Assembly (NCBI GenBank): GCA_002298665.1
Contig: DBKW01000008.1
Location: 650 to 31,237, forward strand
Source of the DNA: Verrucomicrobia bacterium UBA740
GTDB taxonomy: Bacteria > Verrucomicrobiota > Kiritimatiellia > RFP12 > UBA1067
Reading direction: 5' to 3'
Length of the DNA stretch: 30,588 nucleotides
Part shown: positions 14,859 through 22,521 of the stretch, in pieces
How the letters are laid out: every line of letters starts with the position of its first letter
Numbering within the stretch: position 1 is the first letter of the stretch
The notes under the pieces: model-generated
The model's database searches: none
What the model was told of the DNA's origin: nothing
What the model saw: the letters and a program-made list of their open reading frames with translations, nothing else
Translations under genes and position numbers: made by a program

Positions 14859-14908
14859 TGGTGGGCTATAGTAGATTCGGACTACTGACCTCTTCCATGT
14901 CAAGGAAG
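14859..14908. repeat. attR: 3' part of the functional tRNA-Val
   Basis: This is the partner of attL. It covers CCA, acceptor 3' strand, T-arm, variable loop and anticodon arm. The core 14884-14908 is identical to 1315-1339. The mismatches at 14873 and 14883 are one T-stem pair. Confidence 0.92.
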
Positions 14909-14935
14909 CGCTCTAACCAACTGAGCTAATAGCCC
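14859..14935 (-). tRNA. tRNA-Val (anticodon GAC), integration target
   Basis: The minus strand folds completely: acceptor gggctat/atagccc, D-arm gctc/gagc, anticodon stem cttcc/ggaag around TTGACAT (GAC, Val), T-arm agtag/ctact with loop tccgaat. Discriminator A and encoded CCA (14859-14861) complete 77 nt. The 5' half is host sequence. The 3' half is probably supplied by the element, since the displaced original lies at attL. Confidence 0.95.
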
Positions 14936-14951
14936 GGCGAACATGGGATAT

Positions 14952-14981
14952 AGTATATCATATTTTGGCCTGCACGGTCAA
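14952..14981 (-). promoter_or_regulatory. Promoter of tRNA-Val
   Basis: On the minus strand TTGACC (14976-14981), an 18-bp spacer and TATACT (14952-14957), 16 nt upstream of the tRNA 5' end. It lies outside the element and remains intact. Confidence 0.75.
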
Positions 14982-15265
14982 TACCAAAATTTAACATCCG
15001 CATATCGCGAATAGCCAGCCTGAACGGCCATAAAATGCACGTGCATTCCGTCATGAGAACTGCAGTCACCGCAACCGCTTCTCTCCCTGCGGAGGCGACC
15101 TGTTCGGCCGTTTTCGCATCGTACCCCCTTCTGTGCCCCCTTTTTCGGTTTAGCCGAGGACAAATTCCGCCAGGAGAAAGAAGAAATTGCGTGAGGAAGA
15201 GCAACAAAACTACGAGAGGGACGGGCAAAATCGCACATGAAGGCGTCTGTCCGTCGAGGGAACCC
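14982..15265. other. Gene-free gap with a diverged copy of the arm repeat
   Basis: No gene is supported here. At 15121-15147 the sequence resembles the 27-bp arm repeat of the element, and tgtgccccctttttcg (15132-15147) is identical to 1430-1445. This copy lies on the 5' side of tRNA-Val, outside the element. It may be a scar of an earlier insertion. Confidence 0.45.
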
Positions 15266-16024
15266 TTAAATCCTGTATTTCTCGCGCGTGGCGAGCAGGT
15301 AGAGTTCGTAGGGCGTCTTGCCGCGCGGCAGGATCTGGCGGTGGACATGAAAGGCGTCCACGGGCGGCTTGCGCTGACATTTCTCCATTGTCGCGGCGCA
15401 TTTATAGCCGGCTTCCTGCACAAAACGCACGATTTCCGCGTCATATTCGCCGCGCGGATAGGCAAAGCTCACGATGGGGTGGCCCAGAATGGATTCCAGC
15501 CACTGCTTGTTCGTCACGATTTCGCGCCGGGCGGCCGGTTTGTCCGCATGAAGCAGACAGCAGTGGTTCGCCGTATGGCCGCCGATTTCCACGAGTCCGC
15601 TCCGGTCGAGTGTCCGCAACTGTTCCGCCGAAAGGAAGTGCGCATCCGTTTCTCCGCGGTTCGTTGCGAAAATGGTCGCCGAGACACCCTGTTCCCGCAA
15701 AATCGGCAGGAGATTCGCGTAATTGTCAGCGAATCCGTCGTCAAATGTCAAGCAAACGCGCCGCGGACGCTCCGGCGCCGGACACCCTTCCCCATCTGAA
15801 AACGCCGCGCCGAATGTCATGAAGGTATAGTCCGCCCGGCGCAGAAGTTTGATTACGTGCCGCAGATTCTCCGGTTCGATGGCATTGTTCGGCGGACAGT
15901 CGGGCAGCGAGAGGTCGTTCCCGACGGAGTGTAGCATGCAAACCGCCACGCGCTCCTTCGGGAGGCGCGGCCACCACCAGGTGCGGAGCGGCGCGCGAAA
16001 GGGAAGCGTCCATTCGGTATTCAT
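15266..16024 (-). CDS. Polysaccharide deacetylase (NodB domain)
   Basis: A 252-aa carbohydrate esterase family 4-like protein that probably removes acetyl groups from a polysaccharide. The NodB motifs are visible: TFDDGFADNY (motif 1, catalytic Asp), IGGHTANHC (metal His pair H-x3-H) and FAYPRGEYD (motif 3). No signal peptide is evident, so it may act in the cytoplasm on a precursor or at the membrane. The frame is open further upstream, but ATG 16024 overlaps the glycosyltransferase stop by 4 bp (ATGA) and begins the conserved part. It ends a four-gene run with coaD, aminotransferase and glycosyltransferase. Confidence 0.88.
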   Translation of the reverse strand: MNTEWTLPFRAPLRTWWWPRLPKERVAVCMLHSVGNDLSLPDCPPNNAIEPENLRHVIKLLRRADYTFMTFGAAFSDGEGCPAPERPRRVCLTFDDGFADNYANLLPILREQGVSATIFATNRGETDAHFLSAEQLRTLDRSGLVEIGGHTANHCCLLHADKPAARREIVTNKQWLESILGHPIVSFAYPRGEYDAEIVRFVQEAGYKCAATMEKCQRKPPVDAFHVHRQILPRGKTPYELYLLATREKYRI

Positions 16025-17055
16025 TGCACGACTTCCCTCAAAAGCGACTCCCACTGTCCGGCAATCGCCCCATGTGAATAGGCGTCCAGCGCCGTCCGCG
16101 GCACAGGGTAGGTCGGGGCCTTCTCGAGTCCGGCATAAAGCACCGCCGCAAACGCCTTCGAGTCGGGTTTCGAGGCGAGAATGCCCCCGAACTGCGGGAT
16201 GAGATCCCGGCTCGCCGGACAGTCCGCGCACCCCACGGCCAGACGCCCTGCCGCGGCGGATTCAAGAAGCACCAATCCAAATCCCTCCCGCCGGCTCGGA
16301 AAAGCCACCACGGCGGCACGCGCGAAAAGCGGACGCAAATCGGCGAGATAGCCCGGAAAGGAGACGCTTTTCGCAATGCCGAGCTTATCCGCCAGATGCT
16401 GAAGGCGCACCCGCTCCTCGGGCTTCCCAGTTCCGGCGAGGACGAGTTCCGCGGACGGAACGCGCCGTTTGAGGTGCGCAAACGCGCGGACGAGCAAATC
16501 CTGCCGCTTGTCCTTGTGGAAGGCGGCCGGATAGAGGATGACGGGGGCGGCGGACGGCGGGAGCGGATCGATTCCGGGCGCGGCATTCCCGATCGCCCGG
16601 ACCACGCCCTTATAACGGAGAAGTCTACGCGTCAAATCGACATACGCCGGCAAGAGAACCTGAATCGCCGCGCACCGCCGCAAGGCGCGCTTCGTACGCG
16701 CGTTCCGCAACCACCGCCGCGGCTTGAAGGCACTGGGCGGGTAGATATGGAACTGCTGGACGACCGGCGCCGGGAAGTCCACCGGAAACGCCGCGGACAG
16801 GTCGTTTATCTCGTCCGTCCCCGTCGAGAGAATCACATCCGGACGCGTCTCCCCGACAATCGCGCGCAAGGCCGCCACGGAAAGCGGAATCCGCATCACC
16901 TGCACGCGGGAATCGACCGGACAGGACAGCGAGCCGGCGGCGCCTGTCGCCAGAACGACCTCGTGTGCCGCGGCCAGCAGTCCGCAAATCGTGCAAACGG
17001 CGCGGTCGGCGCCGCGTCCCGTCGTCAGATTGTTCTTGTAGACGAGTATCCTCAC
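16021..17055 (-). CDS. Glycosyltransferase family 4
   Basis: A 344-aa GT-B-fold glycosyltransferase. The C-terminal half has family 4 features: the HKDKRQDLLVRAFAHL stretch, LVLAGTGKPE, FPGYLADL, and the donor-binding FPSRREGFGLVLLESAA with the E-x7-E spacing. It probably transfers a nucleotide sugar to a surface polysaccharide or lipid. The frame is open for 150 more codons upstream, but these lie over the aminotransferase gene. GTG 17055 overlaps the aminotransferase stop by 4 bp (GTGA) and gives the expected N-terminus (RILVYKNNLTTGRGADR). Acceptor and donor cannot be told. Confidence 0.87.
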   Translation of the reverse strand: MRILVYKNNLTTGRGADRAVCTICGLLAAAHEVVLATGAAGSLSCPVDSRVQVMRIPLSVAALRAIVGETRPDVILSTGTDEINDLSAAFPVDFPAPVVQQFHIYPPSAFKPRRWLRNARTKRALRRCAAIQVLLPAYVDLTRRLLRYKGVVRAIGNAAPGIDPLPPSAAPVILYPAAFHKDKRQDLLVRAFAHLKRRVPSAELVLAGTGKPEERVRLQHLADKLGIAKSVSFPGYLADLRPLFARAAVVAFPSRREGFGLVLLESAAAGRLAVGCADCPASRDLIPQFGGILASKPDSKAFAAVLYAGLEKAPTYPVPRTALDAYSHGAIAGQWESLLREVVQ

Positions 17056-18224
17056 AACTTGCGACCAAGCATGTCGGCGAAGCGCGCCATGGCTTTTTGG
17101 AGCTTTTCCAGGCTCGTCGCGTAGCTTATGCGCACATAGCCGCGTCCACATTCGCCGAACGCCTCGCCCGGCACGCAGGCGACTCCATGTTCCTTCAAGA
17201 GCCGCATGGCGAAATCCTCGCTCGTAAGCCCAGAGGAACGCACATCTGGGAAGAGGTAGAACGCACCCTTGGGCATCAGCGTCTTCAACCCCAGCGCATT
17301 CAAGGCCGGCACGAGATAATCGCGGCGCTTCTTGTATTCGCGGCGCATCCGCGCCACGTCCGCATCCCCGAAGTCCATGGCTTCCACGCCCGCCGCCTGC
17401 GCCAATGTCGGGGCGGACATGATGCCGTACTGGTGGATCTTCATCATCGCGTCCACAATGTCCGTCGGTCCGCAGGCGTAGCCGAGCCGGTAGCCCGTCA
17501 TGGCCCACGACTTCGAAAAGCCGTTCAGCAGGATGACGCGGTCGCGGTATTCGGGGAAGGACGTAAAGGAACAGAGTTTCTCCCCGTCCGCCACCTCGTA
17601 GTTGAGTTCGCTGTAGACCTCGTCCGCCAGCAGGATGATGTCATGGCGCTTGCAGAAGTCCAGAATGGCGAGATAATCTTCTTTGACCAACGTCGCGCCG
17701 GTCGGATTGCAGGGGAAGTTCAAGAGGAGGGCCTTCGTGCGCGGTGTGACCTTCTTTTCCAGCGCCGCGACGGTCAGGCGGAAGGCGTCCTCCGCGCGCG
17801 TCTCCACCGCCACCGGCACGCCATGAGCGAGGCGGATCGTCGGGCCGTAGCTCACGAAGCACGGCTCGTGGTAGAGCACCTCGTCGCCCGGCGAACACAG
17901 CGCGCGAATGGCGAGGTCGATCGCCTCCGAAACGCCGACCGTGACGAGAATCTCCCTTTGCCAATCGAACGCCGCGTCGAACCGCCGCGTCAGGTAGCGC
18001 GCAATCGCCTGACGGATCTCGGGCGTGCCGAGGTTGGAGGTGTAGTGCGTGCCGCCGTTCTCGAGACACGTCACCGCGGCACGCGAAATGTGCCACGGCG
18101 TATCAAAGTCCGGTTCGCCCACGCCGAGCGAAATGACGTCCTTGGACTGCGCGACGATATCGAAAAACTTGCGGATGCCGCTCTTGGGAAGTTCGGCGAC
18201 ATGCGGGGCGACGCGCGGCTTCAT
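17052..18224 (-). CDS. Class I/II aminotransferase (PLP-dependent)
   Basis: A 390-aa fold-type I aminotransferase. Family motifs: VGEPDFDTPWHI near the N-terminus, NFPCNPTGA (substrate/PLP site), DEVYSELNY (PLP-binding Asp and Tyr) and the PLP lysine in NGFSKSWAMTG. It resembles aspartate/aromatic aminotransferases of the AspC/PatA type; the exact substrate is open. ATG 18224 overlaps the coaD stop by 4 bp, which I prefer to a GTG three codons upstream. It sits between coaD and a glycosyltransferase, so the run looks like a mixed operon. Confidence 0.9.
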   Translation of the reverse strand: MKPRVAPHVAELPKSGIRKFFDIVAQSKDVISLGVGEPDFDTPWHISRAAVTCLENGGTHYTSNLGTPEIRQAIARYLTRRFDAAFDWQREILVTVGVSEAIDLAIRALCSPGDEVLYHEPCFVSYGPTIRLAHGVPVAVETRAEDAFRLTVAALEKKVTPRTKALLLNFPCNPTGATLVKEDYLAILDFCKRHDIILLADEVYSELNYEVADGEKLCSFTSFPEYRDRVILLNGFSKSWAMTGYRLGYACGPTDIVDAMMKIHQYGIMSAPTLAQAAGVEAMDFGDADVARMRREYKKRRDYLVPALNALGLKTLMPKGAFYLFPDVRSSGLTSEDFAMRLLKEHGVACVPGEAFGECGRGYVRISYATSLEKLQKAMARFADMLGRKL

Positions 18225-18733
18225 TGCACGCACCCCTTCCGTTCCGCGCGTTTCGCCGCCAGGCGCCGCTCCACGGCGGGCGTCACGAACGGCGCCGTAT
18301 CCCCGCCGAAGCTCACCAGTTCCCGGACCGTCGAAGCCGTCACGTACGCAAGCTGGGCGCTCGGCATCAGGAAGAGCGTCTCCAAATCGCCCGAAAGCAG
18401 GCGATTGGTGAAGGCGAGCTGCGACTCGTACTCGAAATCGCTGTACACCCGCACGCCGCGCAGGACGATCCGCGCGTCCACTTCCCGGCAGAAATCGACC
18501 AGCAACCCGTCCAGCCGACGGACCTCCACATTGTCGAGCGCCGTCGCCGCGACATCTTCGCGGATCATGTCCATACGCTCTTCGGCGGGGAACAGCGCAT
18601 ATTTCTTGGTACTGGTGGCCGCCACGGCGACAATGATCTTGTCGAACAGGCGCGCGGCGCGCACGATAAGGTCGAAATGACCCTTCGTCATGGGATCGAA
18701 TGTTCCCGGATAGACTGCTATCTTCTCAGACAT
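18221..18733 (-). CDS. coaD: Pantetheine-phosphate adenylyltransferase
   Basis: A 170-aa cytoplasmic enzyme of coenzyme A synthesis that joins ATP and 4'-phosphopantetheine to dephospho-CoA and pyrophosphate. The nucleotidyltransferase start YPGTFDPMTKGH carries the T/HxGH-type ATP site. RGVRVYSDFEYESQLAFTNR and ASTVRELVSFGGD are typical of CoaD. Length matches the family (about 160). The ATG at 18733 starts only 7 nt after a TATAAT box, so the mRNA is probably leaderless. It is the first gene of the four-gene run. Confidence 0.96.
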   Translation of the reverse strand: MSEKIAVYPGTFDPMTKGHFDLIVRAARLFDKIIVAVAATSTKKYALFPAEERMDMIREDVAATALDNVEVRRLDGLLVDFCREVDARIVLRGVRVYSDFEYESQLAFTNRLLSGDLETLFLMPSAQLAYVTASTVRELVSFGGDTAPFVTPAVERRLAAKRAERKGCVQ

Positions 18734-18740
18734 GCCTACT

Positions 18741-18749
18741 ATTATACCA
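18741..18749 (-). promoter_or_regulatory. Extended -10 promoter of coaD, leaderless
   Basis: TGGTATAAT on the minus strand, with the -10 at 18741-18746 and 7 nt to the ATG. Transcription would start at the A of the start codon. Confidence 0.65.
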
Positions 18750-18857
18750 TATCCAGCCGTCGGACGGAATAGGCAGAATCTTCCGCGGGACGGAAACCTC
18801 GCGCCGCCCTTTCGGGGTCCGCCCGCTCCACAATCTACAACCCTACGCACCTCGCCT

Positions 18858-18892
18858 AAAAAACACGTCCCCCGCTTCGCAGCAGGGGGACG
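18858..18892 (-). terminator. Intrinsic terminator of the rubrerythrin gene
   Basis: On the minus strand cgtccccc pairs with gggggacg (18866-18892), followed by a T-run (18858-18863). It lies about 40 bp after the rubrerythrin stop and before coaD. Confidence 0.9.
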
Positions 18893-18930
18893 GCGCCGGA
18901 AAGGAACGGGGATGTCGTCCCCGCCTCCTC

Positions 18931-19464
18931 TCAGTAGTTCTCGGCTTCGATCTGGAAGAAGGACTGCGGATGCGCGCACACCGGGCACACGTCCGGCGCC
19001 TTCTCGCCGATGTAGATATGGCCGCAGTTCCGGCACTGCCAGCGGTTAGGCCCCACCTTCACGTAAACTTCGCCCTTCTCCACGTTCGCCAGAAGCTTGC
19101 GATAGCGCTCTTCGTGATGCTTCTCGATGGCGGCGACGCCCTCGAACAGGCGGGCAATGGCCTCGAAGCCCTCTTCGCGCGCTTCTTCGGCAAAACGCTT
19201 GTACATGTCGGTCCACTCGCCATGCTCGCCTTCCGCCGCGGCGGCGAGATTGGCGGCCGTCTTGCCGAGTCCGCCCAAAAGCTTGAACCAAAGCTTCGCA
19301 TGCTCCTTCTCATTTTCCGCCGTCTCGAGGAAAAGCGCCGCGATCTGCTCATATCCCTCTTTCTTGGCGACGGACGCGAAATACGTGTACTTGTTGCGTG
19401 CCTGCGATTCGCCCGCAAAGGCGAACGCAAGATTCTTCTCTGTCTTTGTGCCTTTAAGTTCCAT
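18931..19464 (-). CDS. Rubrerythrin
   Basis: A 177-aa non-heme iron peroxidase that reduces hydrogen peroxide in anaerobes. The N-terminal ferritin-like diiron domain has the E-x2-H-type ligands (GESQARNKYTYFA, ENEKEHAKLWF, AIEKHHEERY). The C-terminal rubredoxin-like domain has the two iron-binding pairs CRNCGHIY and CPVCAHPQ. Length and domain order match classic rubrerythrin. A ribosome site (agagg) precedes the ATG. It is a single-gene unit with its own sigma-70-like promoter and strong terminator. Confidence 0.96.
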   Translation of the reverse strand: MELKGTKTEKNLAFAFAGESQARNKYTYFASVAKKEGYEQIAALFLETAENEKEHAKLWFKLLGGLGKTAANLAAAAEGEHGEWTDMYKRFAEEAREEGFEAIARLFEGVAAIEKHHEERYRKLLANVEKGEVYVKVGPNRWQCRNCGHIYIGEKAPDVCPVCAHPQSFFQIEAENY

Positions 19465-19500
19465 GATTGCCTCTTTCTAGTTTGGTTAGAAAACAGTTCT

Positions 19501-19529
19501 AGTATAACCTATTCCGCCGTACGCGTCAA
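19501..19529 (-). promoter_or_regulatory. Rubrerythrin promoter
   Basis: On the minus strand TTGACG (19524-19529), a 17-bp spacer and TATACT (19501-19506), 36 nt upstream of the start codon. It is the closest match to sigma-70 consensus in the host part of the window. Confidence 0.8.
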
Positions 19530-19900
19530 CCCCCCTTCCGATTCTGGAGTCTCCCGAAAAGTGCACCCTGTCGTGAGACACCCGGGACAGGTCGTTCCGA
19601 GGGGTGGAGAGCGAAAGCGAAAAAAAGAAGGATCGGCTCTCCCGTGTGCTTGCAACGGGGTGTCCGTTCCGGCGCAACGGGGGGTGGCTCGGGGTAGGAA
19701 GCGGACTGTATCCGGACTCTTTTGGGGTGGCACTCCGCCTGAAGGCCGTTAAGTGACAGTTTTGAGGCGATTTTGCACTAAAATGAAAGTTAGCGCAGAC
19801 GGAGGGGCAACGCCCCCATCACGGTGCCGTCCGGAATCGTGCGTGCGGCACGTGTGCGTACGCCCCGAGGTGGAACACGCCTTTGGGCGGGTACATTCGC
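19530..19900. other. Intergenic region without a supported gene
   Basis: About 370 bp lie between the rubrerythrin promoter and the SGNH hydrolase stop. A nested stem is seen at 19798-19831: gacgg/ccgtc around ggggc/gcccc. It may end the long minus-strand operon, although no T-run follows. I recognise no standard RNA (tmRNA, SRP RNA, RNase P) here. Confidence 0.5.
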
Positions 19901-20725
19901 TTATTTGAACGTAGGCGGAATTATCGCAAGGCGCGCGGCGATGACGCGCGCCAGACGTTCATGTCCGCGCGTCGAAGGATGGAGGGAATCCCCCTTCCCG
20001 CCGCGCGCGAAATAGGCGTTGTAGGCGGACTCGTTGGGCAGAAGCCCCGATTCCGCGTAAAGGTCGATGAGCGGCGAACTCCAAAGCGCCGCGGCTTCCC
20101 GCACGCACTGCACATAGTCCTCGATGAAAAGCCCGATCCGGTTCGCGTAGCACTCGTCCGGCTGGACGTTGCGCGGCCCGAACTCGGCAAAGCCGCGGTG
20201 CAGGGGCGTCATGACGACGACTTGAGCGAAGGGGTAGGCCGTTTTGATCTGGCGCAAGGCGACATTGAGGCGTCCGCGGAAGGTTTGCGGGTCGTAAGAC
20301 GGTTCGCGCTTCTTCACGCGCGTGGGGACCCCGTCTTTGTCCACCGTCTCGACGGATTCCACGAAAAGCGGCCCGAGGGGAACGTCCGCATTGAAGTCGT
20401 TCGTCCCGATAAGCATGAAGAGCGCGTCGATCTCCGCACCCTGTTCGGTCTGGGCGCGCGCCAGCTGGGCCGGGATGTGGGCGGACTGCTGTCCGTTGAC
20501 GCCGTAGACGTGCGCGGCGAATCGGAGCCTGTCGGCGAGAAAGCCCCAGTAGTTGGTCTCGCATCCCACATGGCACTTGTCGGTGATGGAATCCCCGAGA
20601 AAGACGACGTTCTTCCCTTCCCATGCCGCCGCGCCCGCAAGAGGAACCGCCGCGGCGTTCCCGGCTCCCGAAAAAGCGCGCAAACCCCAGCACGCGACAA
20701 CCAGACTAAAAACCAATCTCTTCAT
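19901..20725 (-). CDS. Secreted SGNH/GDSL-family hydrolase
   Basis: A 274-aa esterase-type hydrolase with a signal peptide (MKRLVFSLVVACWGLRAFSG, cleavage probably in the Ala-rich part after it). SGNH blocks: FLGDSITD (catalytic Ser), GTNDF (Asn), and DSLHPSTRGHERLA (Asp/His pair). It probably deacylates a carbohydrate or lipid outside the cytoplasm. A GTG 11 codons upstream is in frame, but aaaaggagg before ATG 20725 and the signal peptide fix the start. It overlaps the NYN gene by 20 bp and is the last gene of the envelope/lipid run. Confidence 0.9.
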   Translation of the reverse strand: MKRLVFSLVVACWGLRAFSGAGNAAAVPLAGAAAWEGKNVVFLGDSITDKCHVGCETNYWGFLADRLRFAAHVYGVNGQQSAHIPAQLARAQTEQGAEIDALFMLIGTNDFNADVPLGPLFVESVETVDKDGVPTRVKKREPSYDPQTFRGRLNVALRQIKTAYPFAQVVVMTPLHRGFAEFGPRNVQPDECYANRIGLFIEDYVQCVREAAALWSSPLIDLYAESGLLPNESAYNAYFARGGKGDSLHPSTRGHERLARVIAARLAIIPPTFK

Positions 20726-21290
20726 TTTCGTTTCCTCCTTTTTGCGTCCAATCCGCACCGTGATCCGGCGTCTGCCCGGCCGCGCGACTCTGGATTTTCG
20801 CCACCTCGCGCCGTAGAACCTTGTCCCGCGTCTTCAGGACGATGCGTGCGCTGTCCCCGCCGAAAGCCGCCATGCGCACGAAGTCGCAGATGAACCGGTC
20901 CGCCCGCTGAAGCCCCGTCCCCCCGGTGTAGGAGATGCGCAGCCGCCCCTCGTTGCGGACGCTCTCGCGGGGTCCGTCGAAGACAATCCACACGATGTCC
21001 AGCGGATTTTCCGCCAGATACTTCTCGGCGTGCGCCCGCAACTGCGCCGGATCGCGCGCCGTCCGCCCCGCGCCCAGGATCAAGTTCCACCCGTCCACGA
21101 CCACCAGGCGTCCGCCCGGGGGGAGCCGGCCGAGATCGCGCGCGGCGGTCAACGCCAGGTCGAAATGTTCGCGCAGTTCGCCGTTCTCGCGCCGCAGACG
21201 GTCGTTGGCGGCCTTGAGCGCCTCGATCTGCGCCTTGAGCTCGCGCACATGCAGGACGCGCGCGCCCAAAATGACGTCCTGCGCCGTCAT
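20706..21290 (-). CDS. NYN-domain protein (YacP/Rae1-like putative RNase)
   Basis: A 194-aa protein. Residues 13-45 form a likely coiled coil (ELKAQIEALKAANDRLRREN). A NYN (PIN-like) domain follows, with VVVDGWNLILGAG (first acidic site), IVWIVFDGP (second) and the RADRFICDFVR helix. NYN domains of this type occur in the ribosome-associated RNase Rae1/YacP. The fused coiled coil is less usual. ATG 21290 overlaps the glycosyltransferase stop by 4 bp. Its target is unknown. Confidence 0.8.
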   Translation of the reverse strand: MTAQDVILGARVLHVRELKAQIEALKAANDRLRRENGELREHFDLALTAARDLGRLPPGGRLVVVDGWNLILGAGRTARDPAQLRAHAEKYLAENPLDIVWIVFDGPRESVRNEGRLRISYTGGTGLQRADRFICDFVRMAAFGGDSARIVLKTRDKVLRREVAKIQSRAAGQTPDHGADWTQKGGNENEEIGF

Positions 21291-22501
21291 GCCGTGGCTT
21301 CCATCTCGGGTTCAGGCTCCTCGAGCCCGTGCGGAATCGGCTTCCACTTGCGCGAAGGGCGAACGAGCGTGTAGAGGAGCGAACAGGACTGGACGAAAGA
21401 GAAAAACGGGAAGGTCAGGATCGCCAACGCCCCCGGACGGCGCTTGTGCCGCGAGAGCGCAACCGCCGCAATCGCCGTGAACCAGCCCATCACGCCCACG
21501 AAACCGAGTATGCCCATGAAGAACATGGTGGCCGAACGGTTCGCAAAATCGTCCGAATAAAGCCGGTAGGCGAAAGCGAGGACGTTGAAAAGCAGGATGA
21601 AGGCGACCGACATGCCCGTCAAAATGGCGAAGAAACTGTCGAAAAGACGGCAGGAAGGGTGCCGGACGAACGTGCGCAGCCATACGCCGAAATAGCGCAC
21701 GACGACCTGCCAGCCGCCGGTCGACCAGCGGGAAAGCTGGCGCCACATGTAACGCATGTCCTCGGGCTGCTCGTCGGCGTACTCCGCGTCGGGCACGTAG
21801 GCGACGCGCCGCCCCGCCAGATTCGTCTGGACGGTGAACTCGACATCCTCCACGAGCGTGGAAGTTCTCCAACCTTCCGGACCGAATGCGGAAACAAGGC
21901 ACGCGAAGCCCGTGCCGGTCAGCTTGCCGGAAAGTCCCAGATTCGTGCGCACGCGGTTGGAAAGTTCGTTCATCACGCCCCAATAGATGGCATACCAGCC
22001 CGAAATCAGGTTTTTCGCATAATTGGACGCGTGCCGGCACCCCGTCACCACCGTCTCGCCGTCCAGGAGCGCATCGTTGACCGCCTCGAACCACTGGGCG
22101 GAAACGATATTGTCCGCGTCGAATACGGCGATGGCGTCGTATTTTCCGGACGCAAGGACCTTGTCCACGCCCCAGGCGAGCACATCGCCCTTCCCGCGGC
22201 TGGGCGTGGCCTTCTCCCATACCGTCGCACCGGCGCGGCGGGCTGTTTCCGCCGTGTCGTCCGTGCAGTTGTCGGCGAGCACGATGACGTCCACGTCTTC
22301 GCGCGGATACTTGCACAGGGCGATGCTGCGCACGGGAAGCGCAATGACGCGCGCCTCGTTCCGCGCACAGATGAGAACGGCAAACTTCAAGCGCCGCGTG
22401 GATTTCCGGTAGACTTTCGGCTTGCTCAGCAGACCGAAAAGAACAACGAAGGTGGACCAGAAAAAAACGAGCGAAAATCCTAGGCAGACGAAATCAAGCA
22501 T
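21287..22501 (-). CDS. Membrane glycosyltransferase family 2
   Basis: A 404-aa processive-type GT2 enzyme. It has an N-terminal membrane segment, a GT-A domain with ICARNEARVI, VFDADN (DxD metal site), LVEDVEF (catalytic acid) and QLSRWSTGGWQ (Q/RxxRW acceptor motif), then three or four C-terminal membrane segments. Such enzymes make or extend surface glycans from nucleotide sugars. ATG 22501 is preferred to a TTG four codons upstream, which would sit too near its ribosome site. It follows lpxL by about 20 bp, which points to envelope glycolipid synthesis. Confidence 0.88.
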   Translation of the reverse strand: MLDFVCLGFSLVFFWSTFVVLFGLLSKPKVYRKSTRRLKFAVLICARNEARVIALPVRSIALCKYPREDVDVIVLADNCTDDTAETARRAGATVWEKATPSRGKGDVLAWGVDKVLASGKYDAIAVFDADNIVSAQWFEAVNDALLDGETVVTGCRHASNYAKNLISGWYAIYWGVMNELSNRVRTNLGLSGKLTGTGFACLVSAFGPEGWRTSTLVEDVEFTVQTNLAGRRVAYVPDAEYADEQPEDMRYMWRQLSRWSTGGWQVVVRYFGVWLRTFVRHPSCRLFDSFFAILTGMSVAFILLFNVLAFAYRLYSDDFANRSATMFFMGILGFVGVMGWFTAIAAVALSRHKRRPGALAILTFPFFSFVQSCSLLYTLVRPSRKWKPIPHGLEEPEPEMEATA

Positions 22502-22521
22502 AAAGGGAAACAATCCTCACT

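Larger units (their letters stand above)
1290..14908 (+). mobile_element. Integrated phage-derived element in tRNA-Val, lacking structural genes (candidate satellite)
   Basis: The element is bounded by attL (1290-1339) and attR (14859-14908), two copies of the 3' half of tRNA-Val(GAC). A tyrosine recombinase lies just inside attL. All its genes are on the + strand, opposite to the flanking host genes. Gene order: integrase, cargo gene, Fe-S exonuclease, Sak4-like ATPase, ssDNA-binding protein, HTH protein, small ORF, RepA-like helicase, origin-like region, zinc-ribbon protein, AEP primase, ERCC4 nuclease, large terminase, non-coding tail. No portal, capsid, protease, tail, holin or lysin gene is present and no conjugation gene is seen. 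Tight overlaps and full-length frames argue against decay. Known satellites (PICI, P4, PLE) are of similar size and also lack complete particle genes. Membership of a satellite class is my inference. Confidence 0.85.

Noticed and set aside
19530..19900. Structured non-coding RNA in the intergenic region
   Set aside because: Only short GC-rich stems are seen and none of the standard RNA signatures; too weak to call.
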